From: an uncultured Clostridium sp.
Lineage (GTDB): Bacteria > Bacillota > Clostridia > Lachnospirales > Lachnospiraceae
Length of the DNA: 14,877 nt
Assembly: GCA_958349075.1 (NCBI GenBank)
Contig: CATWBR010000048.1
Span: 1-14,877, forward strand
Direction: 5' to 3'
Of the stretch, positions 7,880-14,164 are shown piece by piece; the stretch's first letter is position 1; every line of letters begins with the position of its first letter. The position numbers and the translations under genes were made by a program. The notes beneath the pieces are model-generated. The model was given only the letters and a program-made list of their open reading frames with translations. It was not told where the DNA came from and ran no database searches.

Positions 7880-8356
7880 TCAACCTCCCAGTCCCGGAAT
7901 GCCCGGCAGCGATACATGGAATACATATTTAAACAGAAAGAAGATTCCAATCCCCGCCGCAACCGTAAATAGATAGATAAATGGTTTGCGCTCCCCGCAG
8001 TAAAACAGTATAGTTGGGAAAATGATTACCACAGCCGGAATAAAACCGATGTTAATCACCAGCGCTACAAAGATACAGAGAAGGGCAATCATGATAATAC
8101 ATGGCTTCTCTTTTTTCCAGTCAAATTCCATTATTTTTTCTTTTTTGAATACCAAGCTCTGTATCAGCAGCAAAACAGAACAGATCAGGGTTCCCACCAG
8201 ACAGATCCCCGGAATAATTCTGGGGCTGGGCGCACCGGAGTCAAACATGGGGAGACGAACCTGCGAAGGCATCGCAATCAGCATTGCGATACTGAACAGC
8301 CCCATAAGGATTCCGGACCAGAAGTTGGTTTTTATTTTAAATTTCACTGACAACAC
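7880..8356 (-). CDS. tctB: TctB small membrane subunit of a tripartite tricarboxylate transporter
   Basis: The 158-aa protein has about four hydrophobic segments, as in TctB/DUF1468 proteins, the poorly conserved small subunit of TTT transporters: roughly residues 14-28, 48-68, 87-115 and 125-150. A Pro-rich motif, PRIIPGICLVG, follows the first helix. The start is uncertain. GTG at 8356 has GGAG 7 nt upstream, whereas an in-frame GTG at 8347 (MKFKIKTNFW) has AAGGA 10 nt upstream; no ATG is available. Identification depends more on position between tctC and tctA than on sequence alone. It follows a 125-bp gap that holds two strong hairpins, and is tightly coupled to tctA. Confidence 0.88.
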   Translation of the reverse strand: MLSVKFKIKTNFWSGILMGLFSIAMLIAMPSQVRLPMFDSGAPSPRIIPGICLVGTLICSVLLLIQSLVFKKEKIMEFDWKKEKPCIIMIALLCIFVALVINIGFIPAVVIIFPTILFYCGERKPFIYLFTVAAGIGIFFLFKYVFHVSLPGIPGLGG

Positions 8357-8402
8357 TTCCTTTCTCCGAAGTCTTTGTAATTTTTCCTGTAATATGGGAA
8401 AC

Positions 8403-8422
8403 GGGCTGCCTGACGGCAGCCC
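8403..8422 (-). other. Strong stem-loop ahead of tctB (possible attenuating terminator)
   Basis: A perfect 8-bp stem pairs GGGCTGCC with GGCAGCCC around a 4-nt loop. On the minus strand it can grow to 10 bp with flanking A-U and U-G pairs. Only a short T-run (GTTTCCC) follows, so it is at best a partial terminator. It lies about 45 nt upstream of the tctB start. It is a good candidate for limiting transcription into tctBA or protecting the 3' end of tctC mRNA. Confidence 0.6.
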
Positions 8423-8442
8423 ATCAGCCCCTTTATGATTTT

Positions 8443-8473
8443 GTTCACCTGTACGCCGGACGTATTGGTGAAC
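8443..8473 (-). other. Long stem-loop just after the tctC stop codon
   Basis: A perfect 7-bp stem, GTTCACC (8443-8449) with GGTGAAC (8467-8473), is followed inward by a 2x2 internal loop and a second 4-bp stem, TACG (8452-8455) with CGTA (8461-8464), closing on a 5-nt loop. It begins 8 nt after the tctC stop codon (8482-8484). No T-run follows, so it looks like a stabilising or processing element of the binding-protein mRNA, not a terminator. Confidence 0.6.
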
Positions 8474-8481
8474 ATTTGCAA

Positions 8482-9576
8482 CTACTGCTGTCCGCTCAGA
8501 GTTTCAAATGCGGTAAGCGCTTTGGCGCAGCCACCCTCCAGGTATGCTTTCGCATCATCTCCGTATGCTTCGGATTTATTGAGCATAATCTCGGCAATCC
8601 AGTCACTGTATTCCGGAGCTGCCCAAACATCTTTGGAAATCTGTGCTATCTCATCGATCCATGCCTGATCGGCGCCGGTGCGGACCGCGATAAAGCCACC
8701 GGCCGGAAGAATCGAACCACTGTAATCCGTGTCTGCGTTCAGGGCTGGATCTTTTGCATCGCCTGCAATTCCCGGAACCTCAACCGGACCGTCCGGTCCT
8801 ACAAAGCCCTCAAATTTTTTATCGGAAAATGCCAGCACCGGGACCATCGTTCCCGCCTCCACATCCTCCTGTCCTGCCTGGGTCGTACCTACGAATACAT
8901 CGACTTCCCCATCCGTCAGACCTTTCTTTTGAGCTGCTCCTCCATCATAAGGAACGACCATAACCTTGCCGCCCTCCTGTGCAATCAGGGAACCGAGAGC
9001 CAGATGCGGATCCGATAAAGGATTGCCGCCGGACATCTTAATCCCGCCTGATTTTGACTTTTCTAGGATCTCCGCCAGTGTAGTGTCCGGTTTTGCGTAC
9101 ATAATCCAGGTTCTGTCATCAACCAGTGCAACCGGATAGATATCATTTCTGTCAAAATCCACCACTTCTGTCTGATATGCTTTTCCAAGATCATGACGGT
9201 AAGCCACTCCACAGCCGAACATCAGAAGATCTTTGGTGGACGGATCCTGGTCGGTATACCAGTTTGCCGCGGAGAACCCGTCTCCGCCTGTCATATTCTC
9301 AACGATAAAGTTGTATTCCGGATGAACTTTCCCCGCTACCAGGGCATACTTTCTTGCGATGGCATCGGCCGTTCCGCCTACGCCGTAAGGACAGATAAGC
9401 TTGATTGTCTGGCCGCTTCCGCCTGCTGCCGGCGCGTTTGCATCGGCCGCCGCCTCCGTCTTGCCGTCCGAAGCCGCTTTCGTCTCCACCGGCGCTCCCG
9501 AACCGGAGTTTCCGCAGCCTGCCAGTGAAACTGCCATTGCCGCCGCCATTGCCAGTGCTAATACTCTTTTCTTCAT
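8482..9576 (-). CDS. tctC: TctC-type (Bug family) solute-binding lipoprotein
   Basis: The extracytoplasmic binding component of the TTT transporter, 364 aa. A lipoprotein signal peptide is clear: MKKRVLALAM, a hydrophobic stretch and the lipobox LAGC with Cys21 as the lipidation site. An Ala/Gly/Asp-rich tether follows (about 22-56). The Bug fold begins at IKLICPYGVGGTADAIAR (58-75), which matches the ligand-clasping loop of the family (usually PFxPGGGTD), and continues with IVENMTGGDG (91-100). Anchoring to the membrane fits a Gram-positive cell. AGGAGGG lies 8 nt before the ATG. The gene is first of the tctCBA set and 38 bp behind the TSUP permease gene. The ligand cannot be read from sequence; the operon points to sulfoquinovose or sulfoquinovosyl glycerol. 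Confidence 0.93.
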   Translation of the reverse strand: MKKRVLALAMAAAMAVSLAGCGNSGSGAPVETKAASDGKTEAAADANAPAAGGSGQTIKLICPYGVGGTADAIARKYALVAGKVHPEYNFIVENMTGGDGFSAANWYTDQDPSTKDLLMFGCGVAYRHDLGKAYQTEVVDFDRNDIYPVALVDDRTWIMYAKPDTTLAEILEKSKSGGIKMSGGNPLSDPHLALGSLIAQEGGKVMVVPYDGGAAQKKGLTDGEVDVFVGTTQAGQEDVEAGTMVPVLAFSDKKFEGFVGPDGPVEVPGIAGDAKDPALNADTDYSGSILPAGGFIAVRTGADQAWIDEIAQISKDVWAAPEYSDWIAEIMLNKSEAYGDDAKAYLEGGCAKALTAFETLSGQQ

Positions 9577-9593
9577 AATTAAAACCCTCCTAT

Positions 9594-9607
9594 ATAATTT
9601 AAATTAT
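9594..9607. repeat. 14-bp perfect AT palindrome upstream of tctC
   Basis: ATAATTTAAATTAT is its own reverse complement and sits just upstream of the tctC ribosome site, in the 38-bp gap behind the TSUP permease gene. It could be an operator for the ROK repressor or another regulator, or part of an internal promoter region, although no good -35/-10 pair was found around it. AT-rich palindromes of this size can arise by chance. Confidence 0.35.
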
Positions 9608-9614
9608 TCTTTTG

Positions 9615-10379
9615 CTACTTAACCAACAATAATACCCCTGAAATAAACAACAACAGATATGTAATCATCATAAACAGCTTCTGGCTCATCCTTGCGTAGA
9701 GCTTTGCCCCGATGAACATTCCGGCCAGCAGAAACGGGATGGAAATCAGTTGGGTTTTCACAAGCTGCGCATTCCACAGTCCCATCCTGATATCATCCGC
9801 CAGAATCATGCTGTTTAAAAAAATCCAGACCGTGGAGATGGTGGCCCGAAAGCTCACCTTGTCCGGTATTTTTTTTGTCAGATAGCTGATTAAAAGCGGA
9901 CCGCCCGATACGAAGATCCCGTGCACGATACCGGCCAGCACCAGCAGAAGATACAGCGCCGGGGAATCTTTGGCCCTTTCAAGCTCTGCACAGTCTGATT
10001 TCTTCCCGTCTTTTTCGTCTCCTTTTTTCAGTGTGTAGATTCCCTGTACGGACAGGAAGATGATAAAGGCTCCCAGAATCTTATAAAGTACCTGTTCTTT
10101 GCCTGCAAACAGCCCTTTGATCAGGATTCCTCCGATAATGCCTGCCGCCATAACGGCCACAATCTTCTTTAATTCCTTCCAGCATACACTCCCGTGTTTA
10201 CCGGCAAAGACGTAAATTCCCGATAAAAGCCCCAGAACGTTGAGCACCGGTTTGGCTACCGGATATCCCACCAGCATCAAGCTGGGCGGCATGGCGAGAA
10301 TGGTTCCCGCAAAACCGGTGATTCCCTGGATGATGTTGGTGAACAATATGATAAGAAGAAACAGTATGTAATTTGTCAT
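9615..10379 (-). CDS. TSUP (TauE/SafE, DUF81) permease, candidate sulfonate exporter
   Basis: The 254-aa protein is almost wholly hydrophobic with about 7-8 membrane segments and the internal repeat of the TSUP family: GITGFAGTILAMP near residues 19-31 in the first half and GIVHGIFVSGGPLLISYL in the second. A charged cytoplasmic loop (KKGDEKDGKKSD) separates the halves. TSUP members near sulfonate pathways (TauE, SafE) are proposed exporters of sulfite or organosulfonates. Here it most plausibly exports the end product DHPS; import of a substrate is less likely because a complete TTT importer follows. It starts 6 bp after the GH31 stop, with GGGAAG 9 nt upstream inside the GH31 reading frame, so translation is probably coupled. 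The family is certain; direction and cargo are inferred. Confidence 0.9.
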   Translation of the reverse strand: MTNYILFLLIILFTNIIQGITGFAGTILAMPPSLMLVGYPVAKPVLNVLGLLSGIYVFAGKHGSVCWKELKKIVAVMAAGIIGGILIKGLFAGKEQVLYKILGAFIIFLSVQGIYTLKKGDEKDGKKSDCAELERAKDSPALYLLLVLAGIVHGIFVSGGPLLISYLTKKIPDKVSFRATISTVWIFLNSMILADDIRMGLWNAQLVKTQLISIPFLLAGMFIGAKLYARMSQKLFMMITYLLLFISGVLLLVK

Positions 10380-10385
10380 CGGCGT

Positions 10386-12392
10386 TTACTTCCCATGTTT
10401 TCTGCGGATTTCTTCAAACAGAGGCGCGTGTTCCGAATCTTTTCTGTAGAATACCGGCGTATCGCCCAGCGACGCGCAGACCGTATGGCTGCCCTTTCCG
10501 TATTCATCCCCTGTCCACAGATGAATCCATTCTCCTTTTGGAAGATAAACCTCCCACTGGATCCGTTCCGCCAGATAAACGGGGGCCACCAGCACATCCC
10601 GTCCCAGCATGTATTCATACTGGATATCGTAGCACGCCTCATCCTCCTCATTATGCAGGAACAGAGGACGCTGCACCGGGATACCCGTCTTTGCATTTTC
10701 TGCGACAAGCATCTTTAAATATGGGGCCATCATCGTATAGACATCCACCAGACGGGCCAGACGGTTCATACAGTCCTCGTCCTCATAATACTGAAAATTC
10801 TCCTCCGGGCGGTTTCCCTCATGGGTCCTCATAACCGGTGTGAATGCCGCCATCTCGGCCCAGCGCAGGAACAGTTCTTTTGTCCTGGTGTTGCCGAACA
10901 GTGATGTATATCCTCCGATATCGCTGTGGCTTAAGCCGCAGCCGGTCATACCCGCGCTCAGGGCCGCACAGATAACCGTTGCCAGACCGTCGTGGATTGT
11001 AAAGTCCACCGATTGGTCGCCCGCCCAGAGCAGGGTGCAGTACTTCTGGCTTCCGGTGCCTCCGGCCCGCATAAAATAGACGGCTTCGCCGAGTTTCCCC
11101 GTTTCCGCAAGGGCATCGTAATTGCATTTTGCCCAGAGGGCCGGCCAGTGGTTATGCTCCACCATCGCCGTTTTTCCGCTTGCGAGCGCAATATCGCCGG
11201 TGGGCAGGTATTCGCCAAAATCAGCCATCCATCCGTCCACTCCGATATCCAGGCTGTGTTTTATAATTACCTCATTCTTAAACCACTCATAGGCGGCGGG
11301 GTTGGTAAAATCCACCACTCCGCAGTAGAATTCCCCGAAATCCACCAGGTAGTCGCTGCCGTCCGCCCTGGTGGCGAAGACTCCCGCCTCCTTACCCCGG
11401 CGGTACAAATCCCCGTCGTTTACCAGGTATGGGTTGATGTAGCCTAAGAACTTAATTCCTCTCTCATGCAGCTTTTTAATCTGTTCCGGCAAACCGGGGT
11501 ACATTTCCTTATGGTACTGCCAGTCCCACTGAAGACGTTTCCCGAAGGACGTCACTCGCTTGCCGCACCAGTCCTGGCACCAGATGCCGGAAACCCGGAT
11601 ACCGTGTTCCAGTGTCTTTTCAAGAAGGCCGAAGGAACGCTCGTTTCCTCCCTGTACGCCGATGATCAGGCCGTTATAAATCCAGTCCGGAAGCTCCGGC
11701 TGCCGTCCAAAAAATGCACTCTCCTTTTCCAGAAGTTCCACGAAATTTTCCGCCGCTTCGATGCGGATGGAGGATGGAACCTCCCATATCTGCAGCTCAT
11801 GGAATCCGGGATTTCGGAAGTCAAAATCGGCATAAGCCGTGGAATCCACATGGAGATAGTAATGCTTTGTGGAAACAAAGGTGGGCTGCGGGTAATTGGT
11901 GTTGTAGTAATCACCGCCAGCCTGGTTCTCCACGTCCGAACGCCATGTCACATAGGTGGTTTTGTCCCTGCCGACTCCCGGCTCCGAGGTCCACAGGGGA
12001 AAATGTCTTCCCCTTAAGTTGAAGTATGACATCTGTTCGCCGCATCCATAGCATTTCTCATCTCCGTCCGCGCTGACGCGGAACCAGAAACGGTTGACGG
12101 CCGGATTCTTCTGTTCAAAGGAGAGCACCGCACAGCCGCCGTCCAGTTTCAGGGACACGGAAAGCTCCCCCTCCATATCAAATACCAGGCCGTCCGGCAT
12201 CTCCTCGGTTCCCGTAATGTGAAGCGCCCTGCGCTCCGTTACGTAATCCTCTATCTTGAAGTTGCCACGGTACATATCCACATTTTCTTTTCCGCATCCG
12301 ACATAGATCATCGGAAGGTCTTTTCTGCATTCCAGAATCGTCTCCGAGCCATGCTTTAACGCGAATTCATTGCCGTTTCGAATCAGTTTCAT
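10386..12392 (-). CDS. sftG: GH31 sulfoquinovosidase
   Basis: This 668-aa retaining alpha-glycosidase belongs to GH31 and carries the sulfoquinovosidase signature. In IWCQDWCGKRVTSFGKR, followed by LQW, Q273, R286 and W289 have the same spacing (13 and 3) as the sulfonate-contacting Q288, R301 and W304 of E. coli YihQ. The nucleophile is D391 in DGWMADFGEYLP and the acid/base is D459 in LLWAGDQSVD, matching YihQ D405 and D472. There is no signal peptide, so it would cleave imported sulfoquinovosyl glycerol or related alpha-SQ glycosides in the cytoplasm, releasing SQ for the isomerase. AAGGAG lies about 6 nt before the ATG. The gene follows the DUF4867 gene by 56 bp and precedes the TSUP permease gene by 6 bp. 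Ordinary alpha-glucosidases lack this triad, which makes the substrate call firm. Confidence 0.95.
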   Translation of the reverse strand: MKLIRNGNEFALKHGSETILECRKDLPMIYVGCGKENVDMYRGNFKIEDYVTERRALHITGTEEMPDGLVFDMEGELSVSLKLDGGCAVLSFEQKNPAVNRFWFRVSADGDEKCYGCGEQMSYFNLRGRHFPLWTSEPGVGRDKTTYVTWRSDVENQAGGDYYNTNYPQPTFVSTKHYYLHVDSTAYADFDFRNPGFHELQIWEVPSSIRIEAAENFVELLEKESAFFGRQPELPDWIYNGLIIGVQGGNERSFGLLEKTLEHGIRVSGIWCQDWCGKRVTSFGKRLQWDWQYHKEMYPGLPEQIKKLHERGIKFLGYINPYLVNDGDLYRRGKEAGVFATRADGSDYLVDFGEFYCGVVDFTNPAAYEWFKNEVIIKHSLDIGVDGWMADFGEYLPTGDIALASGKTAMVEHNHWPALWAKCNYDALAETGKLGEAVYFMRAGGTGSQKYCTLLWAGDQSVDFTIHDGLATVICAALSAGMTGCGLSHSDIGGYTSLFGNTRTKELFLRWAEMAAFTPVMRTHEGNRPEENFQYYEDEDCMNRLARLVDVYTMMAPYLKMLVAENAKTGIPVQRPLFLHNEEDEACYDIQYEYMLGRDVLVAPVYLAERIQWEVYLPKGEWIHLWTGDEYGKGSHTVCASLGDTPVFYRKDSEHAPLFEEIRRKHGK

Positions 12393-12425
12393 AAAAATCT
12401 CCTTATCGAATCTGCCGCTCCTTTT

Positions 12426-12442
12426 ATGGGCGGCTCCGCCAT
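12426..12442 (-). other. Intercistronic hairpin between the DUF4867 and GH31 genes
   Basis: The stem GGCG/CGCC extends with an A-U and a U-A pair past one bulged base, around a 4-nt loop, starting 6 nt after the DUF4867 stop codon. On the minus strand it is followed by AAAAGGAG, not a T-run, so termination is not expected. It may be an mRNA stability or processing element. Confidence 0.35.
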
Positions 12443-12448
12443 CCCGCT

Positions 12449-13120
12449 TTAATAATATAATTCCTTATTCTCACCGATAAGTCCGGCATGGGCTCCCTGT
12501 CTGATTAACGGCTCCCGCTCCGCATGGGCAATCACCCATTTATTCTTCTGGAGCAGCAGGACATCCTCCGCTTCCACCGCCCTGCCCTTATGTTCCAGCG
12601 GGGTGTTGGTTCCTCTGGGCAGGATAACGATACCCTTAAACCCTTTGTCCGTCACGCGGCAGGGGGACAGATGAAGCGTGGTCTGGTACATCTCGATTGC
12701 CGTGCCCTTTTCTACAAAAAAGACCCTTGCGTCCTCCACCCGGTATGTATTGTCGTGAATTTCCCACACATGGCCCAGCACCAGCATAAAGTCGGTAGCC
12801 GCCACGTTGATCTCGCTTCCCTTGTGATACTCAAAACCGTTGTATGTCGTATTCCGTCCATTGCAGTAACCTGCCTGGATCTCCATCTCACCGTAAAACC
12901 GATCCCGGATATCCCGAAATACCGGCTCCGCCTCCAGCTCCGGCACCGAAGCCAGATATACGTTGCCGTTCTCCGGTATCACGGTGTGTTCTTCCATAAA
13001 GGAGACCAGTGCAGACATATCGTATCCCGTCACCACCCGTCCATAGGAGGCAAATTCCGGATCCTTTACGGAAAGGACAGGCACATCATTGACCTGATTC
13101 AGTCTTTCAAGTGTTGTCAT
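12449..13120 (-). CDS. DUF4867-type cupin-like protein, unknown role in sulfoglycolysis
   Basis: This 223-aa protein resembles DUF4867 proteins, which I recall from sulfo-TAL clusters (SftX in Bacillus aryabhattai); the name and link are from memory. The sequence suggests a cupin-like beta barrel: EYHKGSEINVAATDF (97-111) with H99 and E103, then H117, then VEKGTAIEMYQTTLH (136-150) with E143 and H150, residues that could form a metal site. No signal peptide or membrane segment is present, so it is cytoplasmic. It lies between the sulfolactaldehyde reductase and sulfoquinovosidase genes, with an AAGG site 9 nt before the ATG. Possible roles are SQ mutarotase (no other mutarotase is in view) or SQ isomerase if the fucose-isomerase-like protein does something else. 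Neither can be shown from sequence. Confidence 0.8.
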   Translation of the reverse strand: MTTLERLNQVNDVPVLSVKDPEFASYGRVVTGYDMSALVSFMEEHTVIPENGNVYLASVPELEAEPVFRDIRDRFYGEMEIQAGYCNGRNTTYNGFEYHKGSEINVAATDFMLVLGHVWEIHDNTYRVEDARVFFVEKGTAIEMYQTTLHLSPCRVTDKGFKGIVILPRGTNTPLEHKGRAVEAEDVLLLQKNKWVIAHAEREPLIRQGAHAGLIGENKELYY

Positions 13121-13159
13121 GCTTATCCGCCTTTCTTCTTTCTATCGTTCCGGCAGCCC

Positions 13160-13171
13160 GGCCTTACGGCC
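13160..13171 (-). other. Short GNRA-type hairpin after the reductase gene
   Basis: On the minus strand GGCC-GTAA-GGCC forms a 4-bp stem capped by a GNRA tetraloop (GUAA), within the 66-bp gap between the reductase and DUF4867 genes. No T-run follows. It is short and could be chance, but similar elements sit in most of the larger gaps of this operon. Confidence 0.25.
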
Positions 13172-13186
13172 AATCCGCTCTTTTTC

Positions 13187-14041
13187 TCAGCCCTTTACCA
13201 CCTTTATCGTGGCGCAGAAATCTTCTTTCCCATAGCCCAGCTCCAGCGCTTTATCGTAGACGCGGCAGGCATTCTGCTCGCCCGGCATAGAAAGCCCGCA
13301 CTCTTTTGCCAGCTCCATGCAGATATGAACATCTTTCGCCATATTCTCCACGGAAAATGCGGTGGTATAATCTTCTTTCTCGATCGGAGTTTTCTTGCCG
13401 TCCAGATAGAAGTTCTGGCCTCCTCCATAGGATATGGCCTCCGCATAAGCGCTGACGCTTATCCCGTTCTTCCCAGCCAGTGCAATCGTCTCGTTGACAC
13501 CGTTTTGTATCTGGGAGACAAGAGCGTTATGGCAGATTTTCATAACCAGGCCCTTGCCGTTGCCGCCCATGCGGACTACATTCTCACCCATGTAAAGGAG
13601 GATGGGACGCATCTTTTCGCACGTTTCCTCATCTCCGCCCATATAGATGCCGAGTTTGCCCGCGATGGCCGCCGGTTTCGACTTCACAACAGGAGCGTCG
13701 ATGAATCCGGCTCCCGTCTTCTTAACCATCTCGGATATCTCTATGGAAACACTCGGGTCGATGGTGCTCATGTCGATGCAGGTCTTTGTCGCATCCAGTA
13801 CATCTGAGATACCGGTGTAAACCGCCCTGGAGTGTTCCGACTTCGGGACCATGGAAATGATTACGTCCGACTTTTCAGCCAGCTCTTTCGCACTCCCGCA
13901 GGCTTCTGCGCCCTTGGATGCCAGAAGTTCCACCTTCTCTTTTACAAAATCAAACACGTAAACTGTGTCGTCATGCTTTTTTACAATGTTCTCGCTCATG
14001 GACTCCCCCATGATGCCAAGTCCGATAAATCCAATCTTCAT
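13187..14041 (-). CDS. Beta-hydroxyacid dehydrogenase, likely 3-sulfolactaldehyde reductase (YihU-like)
   Basis: The 284-aa protein has the full beta-hydroxyacid dehydrogenase fold: an N-terminal dinucleotide site, GFIGLGIMGESM (4-15), an acidic residue (D31) at the end of beta-2 that favours NAD(H) over NADP(H), and catalytic K168 with N172. The substrate loop, usually DAPVSGG in 3-hydroxyisobutyrate and tartronate semialdehyde enzymes, reads DAPVVKSKPAAIAG (115-128). In E. coli YihU the same region reads DVPVGRTS then NAIAG, with R123 contacting the sulfonate; K120 fills that column here. The likely reaction is NADH-dependent reduction of sulfolactaldehyde to DHPS, which regenerates NAD+ during fermentation. 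AAAGGA lies about 12 nt before the ATG, in a 123-bp leader with hairpins. It directly follows the transaldolase gene. The alternative, a tartronate semialdehyde or hydroxyisobutyrate enzyme, fits the loop and neighbours less well. Confidence 0.88.
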   Translation of the reverse strand: MKIGFIGLGIMGESMSENIVKKHDDTVYVFDFVKEKVELLASKGAEACGSAKELAEKSDVIISMVPKSEHSRAVYTGISDVLDATKTCIDMSTIDPSVSIEISEMVKKTGAGFIDAPVVKSKPAAIAGKLGIYMGGDEETCEKMRPILLYMGENVVRMGGNGKGLVMKICHNALVSQIQNGVNETIALAGKNGISVSAYAEAISYGGGQNFYLDGKKTPIEKEDYTTAFSVENMAKDVHICMELAKECGLSMPGEQNACRVYDKALELGYGKEDFCATIKVVKG

Positions 14042-14061
14042 GGTTTATATCATTCCTTTCT

Positions 14062-14099
14062 GCGGTGATATGATACCGCGGCCATGCACGTTTGCGGTA
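14062..14099 (-). promoter_or_regulatory. Overlapping alternative hairpins before the reductase gene
   Basis: On the minus strand the order is TACCGC (14099-14094), GCGGTA (14079-14074) and ACCGC (14066-14062). The middle arm can pair with the first (6 bp, 14-nt loop) or with the third (5 bp, 8-nt loop), but not both. The third arm ends a few bases before the AAAGGA ribosome site. Such mutually exclusive pairing could tune translation, but no known riboswitch was recognised and chance is possible. Confidence 0.35.
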
Positions 14100-14135
14100 A
14101 GACAGTTATTGCCGTTTTTGTGCATCATTTTGCTG

Positions 14136-14158
14136 CAGTTAGACCGAAGGCTAAACTG
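14136..14158 (-). other. Hairpin directly after the transaldolase stop codon
   Basis: On the minus strand CAGTTTAGC and its partner GTCTAACTG form a stem with one bulge and one mismatch, closed by C(TTCG)G, an unusually stable UUCG tetraloop. It starts a few bases after the TAA at 14165-14167. No T-run follows. It probably protects or marks the 3' end of the transaldolase message without ending transcription. Confidence 0.45.
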
Positions 14159-14164
14159 TAACTA

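Noticed and set aside
7875..7883. TTG start for tctA at 7883 overlapping the tctB stop
   Set aside because: The GGGAGG ribosome site directly abuts that TTG, leaving no spacing; the ATG at 7874 has ideal spacing of 9 nt.
8403..8422. Full operon-ending terminator between tctC and tctB
   Set aside because: The T-run after the stem is only three bases and tctB/tctA clearly belong to the same transporter, so at most partial attenuation is likely.
8476..9018. Plus-strand open frame opposite tctC
   Set aside because: It lies fully inside the strongly supported binding-protein gene, has no ribosome site or family resemblance.
12524..13807. Long open frame (427 codons) on the plus strand antisense to the reductase and DUF4867 genes
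   Set aside because: It covers two well-supported minus-strand genes and the gap between them, has no recognisable domain, and its composition is that of a reverse-complement shadow of GC-biased codons.
13187..14041. Tartronate semialdehyde reductase or 3-hydroxyisobutyrate dehydrogenase
   Set aside because: The SGG substrate loop typical of those enzymes is replaced by a lysine-bearing, YihU-like loop, and no glyoxylate, glucarate or valine pathway gene is nearby.
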